This document shows, in pieces, positions 7,871 through 14,248 of a stretch of 32,233 nt of DNA. The notes beneath the pieces were generated by a model. It did not search any database and was not told the origin of the DNA. It saw only the letters and a program-made list of their open reading frames with translations. Within the stretch, counting starts at the first letter, position 1. Each line of letters opens with the position of its first letter. Source of the stretch: Omnitrophica bacterium RIFCSPHIGHO2_02_FULL_51_18 (lineage in GTDB: Bacteria > Omnitrophota > Gorgyraeia > 2-02-FULL-51-18). Location: positions 19,559 to 51,791 of the forward strand of contig MHFI01000058.1 in the NCBI GenBank assembly GCA_001804125.1. The letters are read 5' to 3'. Both the position numbers and the translations under genes were made by a program.

Positions 7871-7919
7871 AAAAACACGTTTTTCGTGTTCCCCACTCGG
7901 AACAGAAAACGTGTTTTTT
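7871..7919 (+). terminator. Rho-independent (possibly bidirectional) terminator after pilQ
   Basis: AAAAACACGTTTT (7871-7883) pairs with AAAACGTGTTTTT (7906-7918), and an inner GTTCC/GGAAC stem (7888-7892 with 7899-7903) continues the fold. The A-rich start and T-rich end allow termination on either strand. It closes the pilM-Q operon. Confidence 0.7.
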
Positions 7920-7952
7920 GTTTGGGAAAAGATTAAGGAGCGCTTGAAGGAT

Positions 7953-9497
7953 ATGAGAAAAGAGATTTTGGTCAGCGTTGAATTTCATGAAAAGAAAGTG
8001 GCGATTGTCGAGGACGGCCATCTTGAGGAATATTATGTGGAGCGTCAAAGCGACAAACAGCTTGTAGGGTCCATCTTTAAAGGCAGGGTGAGTTCGATTG
8101 TTCCCGGTATCGGGGCGGCGTTCATCGATTTGGGCCTTGAAAAAAACGGCTTTTTGTACGTGGCGGATGTGGTGGGCCAAGGAGGGCTTGACACCGAAGA
8201 CGCCGAATTTGCCGAGAACGGCGACGGCGGTCATGGGCCAGGGGGCCGCCGGGACAAGAGCGATCCGGTACCGCAGATCCAAGACGTGCTTAAAAAAGAT
8301 CAGGAGGTGCTGGTTCAGGTCGTGAAAGAGCCTTTCGGGACCAAGGGCGCAAGGCTCACCTGCCAAATTTCGCTGGCCGGCCGGTTTGTCGTGTTCATGC
8401 CGAACCACCCTCATGTGGGCATCTCCAAGCGCGTCGATGACCGGCGCGAAAGAGAACGGATCCGTCAGATCATTAAAGGCATGACGCTTCCGAAGGACGC
8501 AGGACTTATCGTGAGGACGGCGGCCTGGGGTTCCGAACCCAAGGTGCTTGAGAGAGACATCAAGTTTCTGATTCATCAATGGCGCATGATCCAGCGGCGC
8601 TGTGCGGTGCGCAAGGCCCCGTCGATTGTGCACGAGGAATATGGCCTCGTGCTGCGCATGGTGCGGGACGTGTTGACGGAGAATTTTGACCGCCTTGTTG
8701 TGAATGAGAGGCAGGAATTTAAGAATGTCGACCGGTTCATGCGCGCGGCCGTGCCGAATCTCCGCCCGAAACTCCAGTTTTATAACGGCGAGGTGCCGCT
8801 TTTTGTGGCGCATGGCATTCAGAGGGAAATCGAAAAAATCTATGAGCCGAGGGCGAATCTGAAAAGCGGCGGCCATATCGTGATTGAGCAGACCGAGGCG
8901 TTGGTGGCCATTGACGTCAACACCGGCAAGTTCACCGGCACGCGCAATCTGGAAGAGACCGCCTACAAGACGAACTGTGAGGCCGCGCGGGAGATCGCCA
9001 AACAAGTGCGTTTACGTGATCTGGGCGGCATCATCATCATCGATTTCATCGATATGGAAGGCCATGATCACCGGAGGCAGGTGCTGCGCGTATTGGAAGA
9101 CAGTTTAAGGAAGGACAGGGCCAAAACGAGCGTGTTGAATCTCTCGCAGCTGGGCCTGGTGGAGATGACGCGCCAACGAATGCGAAAGAGCCTCGAGAGC
9201 GCCTCCACGCAGACTTGCGCCTATTGTCAGGGGAAGGGGATCGTGAAATCGGCGGAAACCATCGCCGCCGAGGCCCTGCAGAAGCTGTCCGGGTTCCTGA
9301 AGCCGCTGAAAAATGAACAGGTGGAGCTCACGGCGACGCCGGATGTGATTGAGGTCTTAAGCCGCGAAAATTCGAAGCTCGTCAAATCCATCGCGGACCA
9401 CAACCATAACCGCGTAGGCCTCGTGGGTGACGCCCATATTCACGCGGAGGAGGTCAGAATCAAGAGAATTCTTGACAAGCGAAAGAAGCTATGGTAG
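7953..9497 (+). CDS. rng: Ribonuclease G/E family endoribonuclease
   Basis: From the ATG at 7953 this is a 514-residue RNase G-size protein for rRNA maturation and mRNA turnover. An S1 domain occupies roughly residues 36-125 and contains a Gly/Asp-rich insertion (about residues 72-98) typical of the family's variable loop. The DNase I-like catalytic core has metal-ligand Asp321 (AIDVNTGKF) and Asp364 (IIIDFIDME). A Zn-link CAYC (Cys422/Cys425) supports dimer-of-dimers assembly. The E. coli RNase E scaffold tail is absent. An upstream in-frame GTG (7911) lies inside the terminator, and a TTG at 7944 sits 3 nt after AAGGAG, so the exact start is uncertain by a few codons. It is linked to rplU-rpmA, as in many bacteria. 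Confidence 0.92.
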   Translation: MRKEILVSVEFHEKKVAIVEDGHLEEYYVERQSDKQLVGSIFKGRVSSIVPGIGAAFIDLGLEKNGFLYVADVVGQGGLDTEDAEFAENGDGGHGPGGRRDKSDPVPQIQDVLKKDQEVLVQVVKEPFGTKGARLTCQISLAGRFVVFMPNHPHVGISKRVDDRRERERIRQIIKGMTLPKDAGLIVRTAAWGSEPKVLERDIKFLIHQWRMIQRRCAVRKAPSIVHEEYGLVLRMVRDVLTENFDRLVVNERQEFKNVDRFMRAAVPNLRPKLQFYNGEVPLFVAHGIQREIEKIYEPRANLKSGGHIVIEQTEALVAIDVNTGKFTGTRNLEETAYKTNCEAAREIAKQVRLRDLGGIIIIDFIDMEGHDHRRQVLRVLEDSLRKDRAKTSVLNLSQLGLVEMTRQRMRKSLESASTQTCAYCQGKGIVKSAETIAAEALQKLSGFLKPLKNEQVELTATPDVIEVLSRENSKLVKSIADHNHNRVGLVGDAHIHAEEVRIKRILDKRKKLW

Positions 9498-9500
9498 CTT
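9472..9500 (+). promoter_or_regulatory. Possible promoter for rplU-rpmA within the 3' end of rng
   Basis: A consensus TTGACA (9472-9477) is 17 nt from the weak -10 TAGCTT (9495-9500), which overlaps the rng stop. The predicted start would be about 15 nt before the rplU ATG. The poor -10 makes this tentative. Confidence 0.3.
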
Positions 9501-9521
9501 CCTATTTCTTTCGAGGGCTTC

Positions 9522-9836
9522 ATGTTTGCAATCATCCAGACAGGCGGAAAACAATATAAAGTAAAGCCGGGGGACGAGCTCCAGATTGAGCGCATTTCTC
9601 ACGGCAAGTCAAAGAGTTTGAAGCTGGACCGTGTGCTTTTGTATTCCAAAGACGGCGAGTTCCAGACGGGCAGTCCTTTTCTTAAAGGCGCTTATTGCGA
9701 GGCCGAGGTGTTGAGCCAGGTGCAGGGCCCTAAGGTGATATCTTTCAAGTACATACGCCGCAAGAAATCAGCCACTAAGATCGGTCACCGACAGAAGTAC
9801 TTAAAGGTTAAGATTAAAACAATTCACACGAGTTAG
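9522..9836 (+). CDS. rplU: 50S ribosomal protein L21
   Basis: The 104-residue protein matches L21 throughout: MFAIIQTGGKQYKVKPGDELQIER type N-terminus, the central loop with KVISFKYIRRKKSATKIGHRQ, and the C-terminal strand YLKVKIKTI. An SD GAGGG precedes the ATG by 5 nt. It is followed by rpmA, the usual partner, with a perfect 11-bp hairpin between them. Confidence 0.97.
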   Translation: MFAIIQTGGKQYKVKPGDELQIERISHGKSKSLKLDRVLLYSKDGEFQTGSPFLKGAYCEAEVLSQVQGPKVISFKYIRRKKSATKIGHRQKYLKVKIKTIHTS

Positions 9837-9865
9837 TCAGAAGACAGAAGTCCTCTGTCTTCTGA
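9837..9865. repeat. Perfect 11-bp intergenic hairpin between rplU and rpmA
   Basis: TCAGAAGACAG (9837-9847) pairs with CTGTCTTCTGA (9855-9865) around a 7-nt loop, beginning immediately after the rplU stop. The left arm is a near-tandem of CAGAAGA/CAGAAG. No T tract follows, so it is not a standard terminator. It may tune rpmA translation or stabilise rplU mRNA, or it may be one of the small palindromic repeats of this genome. Confidence 0.7.
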
Positions 9866-9884
9866 ATCTCTATAAGGGTCTAAT

Positions 9885-10136
9885 ATGGCGCATAAAAAAG
9901 GTTTAGGCAGTTCCAAAAACGGGCGCGATTCGCAATCGAAGCGCCGCGGCGTCAAACGCTTCGGCGGTCAGTTTGTCAGTGCCGGAAGCATTCTAGTGCG
10001 TCAAAAGGGCTCGCGCTTCCTGCCGGGCCATTTTGTGAAGCAGGGCCGTGATTTCACGCTCTATGCGGTGAAGGACGGAGTGGTAAGTTTCAAACCGTCT
10101 TACCGCGTGAACGTGATTCCTTCCGAACAGGTCTAA
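9885..10136 (+). CDS. rpmA: 50S ribosomal protein L27
   Basis: The 83-residue protein begins [20 protein letters not shown], the conserved L27 N-terminus that reaches the peptidyl-transferase centre, followed by [19 protein letters not shown] and the RGTRFHPG-equivalent segment KGSRFLPG. It has no N-terminal extension of the type cleaved in Firmicutes. The SD is AAGGG in the sequence ATAAGGGTCTAATATG. Confidence 0.97.
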   Translation: MAHKKGLGSSKNGRDSQSKRRGVKRFGGQFVSAGSILVRQKGSRFLPGHFVKQGRDFTLYAVKDGVVSFKPSYRVNVIPSEQV

Positions 10137-10154
10137 CTCCATTAAAGTTATTGG

Positions 10155-10233
10155 GTCATTTCGAGCAAAGCGAGAAATCTCATCAAGTCGTGTGGTGAGA
10201 TCTCTCGTCCGCCTGTGGCGGACTCGAGATGAC
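10155..10233. repeat. 79-nt palindromic dispersed repeat, copy A
   Basis: The outer arms GTCATTTCGAG and CTCGAGATGAC enclose two hairpins: GCGAGAAATCTCATC paired with GGTGAGATCTCTCG around a variable loop, and TCCGCC-TGT-GGCGGA. It differs from copy B (23832-23910) at 9 of 79 positions, and the changes preserve pairing. Its right end supplies an ATG (10229) that is in frame with obgE. Repeats beginning TCATTTCGAGCGAAGCGAGAAATC are common in environmental bacterial genomes; that recognition is from memory. Confidence 0.85.
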
Positions 10234-10243
10234 ATTTAAAAAT

Positions 10244-11197
10244 ATGTTTGTTGATGAGGCGGTCATTATTTGTACAGCCGGTAAAGGGGGCAATGGGTGC
10301 AACAGCCTTGACCGGAGCCGTCCGGGCCATTTTCGGGCGACGGGCGGTGACGGCGGCCCGGGCGGATCGGTCGTCATCGAAGCCAGCACCCATATCCAGA
10401 CACTTTTGGATTTCCAGCTCAAGCGTCTGTTTCATGCCCAAGACGGCACGAACGGCTCCAGCAGTAATAAAAGAGGCGCCGCCGGCCATGACTGCGTGTT
10501 GCAGGTTCCGGCGGGCACGGAGGTCATCGATCATAGGACCCAGGAGTTTCTGAAGGATTTGAACCGCCCCGATGCAAAAGTGGTCGTATGTAAGGGCGGC
10601 GCCGGCGGTAAGGGAAACGACAAAAAGAACGAAGCGGCGCCGGGTGGGGCAGGCGAAGAAAAAGAGATCCTCTTAAAATTAAAATTGATCGCGGATATTG
10701 GAATCATCGGATTCCCCAATTCCGGAAAATCTACGTTCATCTCGCGCGTTTCCAACGCAAAATCCAAAAGCGCCCGTTATCCTTTTACGACTAAAAATCC
10801 CATGCTCGGTGTGGTAAAATTTGACGATGGGGACACCAAGGTGCTGGCGGATATTCCGGGGATTATTGAAGGCGCGCACGAGGGCCGGGGCCTAGGACTC
10901 GAGTTTCTGAAGCACGTGGAACGCACAAAGAGCCTCCTTCATATGATCGATTTTGCGGCGGTTGACGGCCGCGATCCGGTGAGCGATTACCACACCCTCA
11001 ATGGAGAGCTCAAACATTATTCGGAAAAGCTGGCGGGAAAAGAACAGATTGTCGCGGCCAATAAAATGGACATTCCGGAGGCCGGGGTCCATTTGAAGAG
11101 ATTCAGGAAAATGGTAAAAGTGGAGTGTTTTCCCATTTCCGCGATTACGGGCGAAGGGATCCCAGAGCTTTTAAACCGCCTGCGGAGTGCAAAATAA
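10244..11197 (+). CDS. obgE: Ribosome-associated GTPase Obg/CgtA
   Basis: The Obg-fold glycine-rich N-domain (MFVDEAVIICTAGKGGNG, GGDGGPGGSVVIEA, VPAGTEVID, GGAGGKGN) is followed by a G domain with G1 GFPNSGKST, switch region YPFTTKNPMLGVV, G3 DIPG, G4 NKMD and G5 SAITGEG. Obg acts in late 50S assembly and stress control. From the ATG at 10244 it is 317 residues, without the acidic or OCT C-terminal extension. The ATG at 10229, supplied by the palindromic repeat, would add MTFKN; family N-termini favour 10244. Neither has a clear SD. The stop is 3 nt before proB. Confidence 0.95.
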   Translation: MFVDEAVIICTAGKGGNGCNSLDRSRPGHFRATGGDGGPGGSVVIEASTHIQTLLDFQLKRLFHAQDGTNGSSSNKRGAAGHDCVLQVPAGTEVIDHRTQEFLKDLNRPDAKVVVCKGGAGGKGNDKKNEAAPGGAGEEKEILLKLKLIADIGIIGFPNSGKSTFISRVSNAKSKSARYPFTTKNPMLGVVKFDDGDTKVLADIPGIIEGAHEGRGLGLEFLKHVERTKSLLHMIDFAAVDGRDPVSDYHTLNGELKHYSEKLAGKEQIVAANKMDIPEAGVHLKRFRKMVKVECFPISAITGEGIPELLNRLRSAK

Positions 11198-11200
11198 TTT

Positions 11201-12049
11201 ATGCGCGATCAGTTCGTCAAAGGACTCAAAAATATTGTCGTAAAAATCGGCACCTCGGTTTTGACAAAAAACGGGCGTTTCGACAAAAAAATCATTGGGG
11301 AGTTGTCCGGCCAGATCGCGTTTTTTCTTAAGAAGGGTGCAAAGGTTTACGTTGTCAGCTCCGGCGCGATCGGCGCCGGCATGACGCTTCTGGGGCTTAA
11401 GGAACGGCCGAAGCGCATGGAAGGTTTGCAGGCGGCCGCGGCGGCCGGCCAGCGGTATCTGATGCAATGCTACGAGGAGGCTTTTTCGCGCCGCGGGTTT
11501 TCGACCGCGCAGGTGCTTTTGACCTGGGATGACCTGTCAGAAAAAAAAAGATTCATGAACGCAAAGCGCGCCTTAAAACAGATTCAGGGGTGGGGGCTTG
11601 TGCCGGTGATCAACGAAAACGACACCGTGGCCACGGACGAAATCCGCTTCGGAGACAACGACCGTCTTTCAAGTCTTCTTTCCATTCTCGTGCACGCGGA
11701 TGTGCTTGTGATTTTATCGAATACGAACGGGCTGTACGCCGATGGCAATCCCAAAAACCCCAAAAGCCGCATACAACTCGTGCAAAGAATGGGGGATTGG
11801 GTCTTTGCGCGTGCGAAAGACAAGCGGACTAAGTTCACGGTGGGAGGCATGCGGTCGAAACTCAAGGCCGTACACACTTGTGTCAGCTCGGGGATTCCCG
11901 TGTTTTTGGCGAATGGCCGGGATAAAAAGGTGCTCGCGCGTATTTTTAAGGGTGAGGACCTGGGCACGTTTTTTGTTCCGCATCTTAAAAAGGGCGCGGT
12001 TCGAAAAAATTGGCTGAAGCACTACGCCCATCATTTGAGGTCGGGTTAA
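11201..12049 (+). CDS. proB: Glutamate 5-kinase, short form without PUA domain
   Basis: The 282-residue enzyme phosphorylates glutamate, the first committed step of proline synthesis. It shows the amino-acid kinase core: IVVKIGTSVLT, VYVVSSGAIGAGM, the glutamate-binding VINENDTVATDEIRFGDND, and ILSNTNGLY with GGMRSKLKA. The C-terminal PUA domain of the roughly 370-residue E. coli enzyme is missing, as in the known short class, so sensitivity to proline could differ. Its TAA directly abuts the proA ATG. Confidence 0.94.
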   Translation: MRDQFVKGLKNIVVKIGTSVLTKNGRFDKKIIGELSGQIAFFLKKGAKVYVVSSGAIGAGMTLLGLKERPKRMEGLQAAAAAGQRYLMQCYEEAFSRRGFSTAQVLLTWDDLSEKKRFMNAKRALKQIQGWGLVPVINENDTVATDEIRFGDNDRLSSLLSILVHADVLVILSNTNGLYADGNPKNPKSRIQLVQRMGDWVFARAKDKRTKFTVGGMRSKLKAVHTCVSSGIPVFLANGRDKKVLARIFKGEDLGTFFVPHLKKGAVRKNWLKHYAHHLRSG

Positions 12050-13303
12050 ATGAAGCGAGAGAGCCTAAAAAAACTTTGCGAAAGCGCCAAACGATCGAGC
12101 GAGCCGCTGGCGCTTGTTTCTTCGCAAGACAAGAACCGAGCGCTTCGAGCGATGGCAAAAGCGTTTCTGCGCGGTGCCGATCGCGTGATCCGGGAAAACC
12201 AAAAAGACTTAAAGGCCGCCCGCGCCGGCGGTTTAGCTCAGAGCCTCATTGCCCGGCTTACCCTGGATAAGGCCAAGATCAAGAAGATCGCCAATTCCCT
12301 TGTTTCCATTGCCGGGCTGCCGGACCCGGTGGGCCGCGTGATCTCAAGTGTGCGTCGTCCGAATGGACTTGTGATTAAGAAAGTCCGCGTGCCCATCGGG
12401 GTCATTCTGATTATCTATGAAGCGCGGCCCAATGTCACCGCCGATTGTATGGCGCTGTGTCTGAAATCAGGCAACAGCGTGATTTTGAAAGGCGGAAGCG
12501 AAGCGTTTCATTCCAACGGGGTGATCTTCCGGATTTTGAGCGAAGCGGCCGCCCGATGCGGCATTCCCAAGGGTGTTTTTCAATTCATCACTACCCGCGG
12601 CCGCTCGGCCGTGAAATCACTCCTGGGCTTCAGCCAATGGATAGATCTTGTGATCCCGCGGGGTGGAGAGGGACTGATACAGCACGTCGCAAAAATTTCA
12701 AGAATCCCGGTCATCAAGCACACCCAAGGAGTCTGTCATGTATTTGTCGATAAAAAGGCGAACCTTGAGAAATCCGAAAACATCGTAGTCAACGCCAAAG
12801 TGCAGAACCCCGCTGTTTGCAATGCGATGGAGACGCTTTTGGTGCATGAAGCCGCGGCTTCGAAGTTTATTCCCCGGATTTGCCGCGTGCTCGGAGCGAA
12901 AGGCGTCCAGATCCGCGGCGATGAAAAAACAAGGCGGTTCTTTCCGGGAATCCGTAAAGCGACCCAGAAGGATTGGACCGCCGAATATCTGGACCTTGTT
13001 TTGTCGGTGAAAGTCGTGAAGGATTTGGACGAGGCCATCCGGCACATTCAAAAATACGGTTCGCATCATTCGGACGCGATTGTGACCCAGGACAAGAAGG
13101 CGGCCGCCGTTTTTACGGATTCCGTGGACAGCGCCTGCGTGTTCGTAAACAGTTCCACGCGATTCCATGACGGCGGGGAATTTGGCATGGGCGCTGAGAT
13201 GGGGATTTCCACGGACAAACTCCACGCCCGCGGGCCGATGGGGCTTGAGGAGCTCACTTCTTACAAGTACGTGGTGCTTGGCAGCGGCCAGGTGAGAGGG
13301 TGA
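12050..13303 (+). CDS. proA: Gamma-glutamyl phosphate reductase
   Basis: The 417-residue enzyme reduces gamma-glutamyl phosphate to the semialdehyde with NADPH, channelling from ProB. Landmarks are IYEARPNVTADCMALCLKSG, GNSVILKGGSEA, HTQGVCHVFVD and catalytic Cys257 in NPAVCNAMETLLVH, with the C-terminal FHDGGEFGMGAEMGISTDKLHARGP signature region. Length and domains are normal for ProA. The start follows the proB stop with no gap, and the TGA overlaps the nadD GTG by 4 nt (GTGA). Confidence 0.96.
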   Translation: MKRESLKKLCESAKRSSEPLALVSSQDKNRALRAMAKAFLRGADRVIRENQKDLKAARAGGLAQSLIARLTLDKAKIKKIANSLVSIAGLPDPVGRVISSVRRPNGLVIKKVRVPIGVILIIYEARPNVTADCMALCLKSGNSVILKGGSEAFHSNGVIFRILSEAAARCGIPKGVFQFITTRGRSAVKSLLGFSQWIDLVIPRGGEGLIQHVAKISRIPVIKHTQGVCHVFVDKKANLEKSENIVVNAKVQNPAVCNAMETLLVHEAAASKFIPRICRVLGAKGVQIRGDEKTRRFFPGIRKATQKDWTAEYLDLVLSVKVVKDLDEAIRHIQKYGSHHSDAIVTQDKKAAAVFTDSVDSACVFVNSSTRFHDGGEFGMGAEMGISTDKLHARGPMGLEELTSYKYVVLGSGQVRG

Positions 13304-13908
13304 GAATCGGAATCTTTGGAGGAAGTTTCAACCCGGTCCATGAAGGGCATCTGGCGCTTGCCAAAGCGGCGATGTCCGAACTTAACCTCAATCGCGTGAT
13401 TTTCGTCCCTTCCTATAAGACGCCGCTGAAAGCCAAAGAAGGTCTGCGGCCCGCGCCGCTCCGGGTCAGGCTCCTGAAACGGGCGATCCGCCGGCAGCCA
13501 TTTTTTTCCGTCTCGCTTTGCGAGATCCTCCGGCAGGGCGAATCTTTCACGGTGGATACGCTGAGGTACTTCAAAAAAAAGTTCGGCAGGCAGACAGTGC
13601 TTTATTTTTTAACCGGCGCTGACAACCTGAACACGCTGCCGCGCTGGAAGTCCGTGAAAGAAATCTTCAGGCTCTGCCGGTTTGTCGTGATGACGCGTCC
13701 CGGTTATAAGCTGCGACAAAACACCCGGCGGCCCGTTCTGTATGTTCCGTTTGCGGCGTTGGAGGTGTCTTCCACCGCACTTCGTAAACAATTGAGCGGG
13801 TTATCCGCCAAAAAGCGCGGCGGATTAAATTCGAACAGTAATTTATGCTTCTTTCAGCCGCGTAAATTACGTTCTCATTTAAGGGGGTTCGCATCGAAGC
13901 CCGTTTAA
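13300..13908 (+). CDS. nadD: Nicotinate-nucleotide adenylyltransferase
   Basis: The 202-residue protein carries the nucleotidyltransferase motif IGIFGGSFNPVHEGHLALA at the N-terminus and the second motif VSSTALRKQ near residue 163. It would convert nicotinate mononucleotide to deamido-NAD. The start is GTG at 13300, overlapping the proA stop. After the VSSTALR motif the sequence (about the last 35 residues) does not resemble the usual short YLVP-containing NadD end. It is encoded by DNA with an inverted repeat (GTAATTTA 13838-13845 with TAAATTAC 13863-13870, extended by GAAC/GTTC), so the C-terminus may have been replaced. The gene overlaps the likely rsfS start. Confidence 0.9.
   Translation: MRIGIFGGSFNPVHEGHLALAKAAMSELNLNRVIFVPSYKTPLKAKEGLRPAPLRVRLLKRAIRRQPFFSVSLCEILRQGESFTVDTLRYFKKKFGRQTVLYFLTGADNLNTLPRWKSVKEIFRLCRFVVMTRPGYKLRQNTRRPVLYVPFAALEVSSTALRKQLSGLSAKKRGGLNSNSNLCFFQPRKLRSHLRGFASKPV
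13833..13874. repeat. Imperfect inverted repeat in the 3' end of nadD
   Basis: GAAC-A-GTAATTTA (13833-13845) pairs with TAAATTAC-GTTC (13863-13874) with one bulged A, giving 12 pairs around a 17-nt loop. It lies inside the poorly conserved NadD tail and 7-19 nt before the SD and proposed start of rsfS. Confidence 0.5.
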
Positions 13909-14231
13909 AAATTGATCGTATCTGTGAATCCGCCGGGGAAAAAAAGGCGGAGCACATCGTGATCATGGAAATGAAGGGGAAGTCGTCATTTTGCGACACT
14001 TTTGTGATTATGAGCGCGCCTTCGGCAGTGCGCGTGAAGGCGATCGTCGACTGCATCGAGAAGAACCTAAAGGAAGAAGGGATTTACCCGAAGCATAAGG
14101 AGGGCTATAAGGAAGCGCTTTGGGTGCTTTTGGATTACGGGGACATCCTGGTGCATGTTTTTCATGAGGACACGAGGAAGTTTTATCAGCTGGAGCGCCT
14201 CTGGGGAGATGCGCCGAAACGTGCTTTCTGA
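13893..14231 (+). CDS. rsfS: Ribosome silencing factor RsfS (proposed ATC start)
   Basis: RsfS binds L14 and blocks subunit joining when nutrients are scarce. The core KGKSSFCDTFVIMSAPSAVRV and the YKEALWVLLDYGDILVHVFHED region are clear family features. Family-like sequence also continues upstream of the first standard start (GTG 13959): EKKAEHIVIMEMKG matches the usual DKKAEDIVVLDLRG strand. The frame is open to 13866 but has no ATG, GTG or TTG before 13959. The codon ATC at 13893 lies 5 nt after AAGGGGG (13881-13887), giving a normal 112-residue protein that overlaps nadD by 16 nt. A conventional annotation would start at 13959 (90 residues, upstream GGAG). Confidence 0.8.
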   Translation: MEARLKIDRICESAGEKKAEHIVIMEMKGKSSFCDTFVIMSAPSAVRVKAIVDCIEKNLKEEGIYPKHKEGYKEALWVLLDYGDILVHVFHEDTRKFYQLERLWGDAPKRAF

Positions 14232-14248
14232 CATTCGCGGGTGATGCG

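Noticed and set aside
7911-7952. Upstream GTG start for rng
   Set aside because: It is located inside the terminator hairpin and adds residues not seen in the family; 7953 (or TTG 7944) is preferred.
7869-9005. A 378-codon open frame on the - strand opposite rng
   Set aside because: It lies wholly antisense to a well-conserved RNase G gene, has basic, His/Arg-rich composition typical of antisense frames in GC-rich coding DNA, and matches no family I know.
9837-9865. The rplU-rpmA hairpin as a terminator
   Set aside because: No T tract follows the stem, and rplU-rpmA are expected to be co-transcribed.
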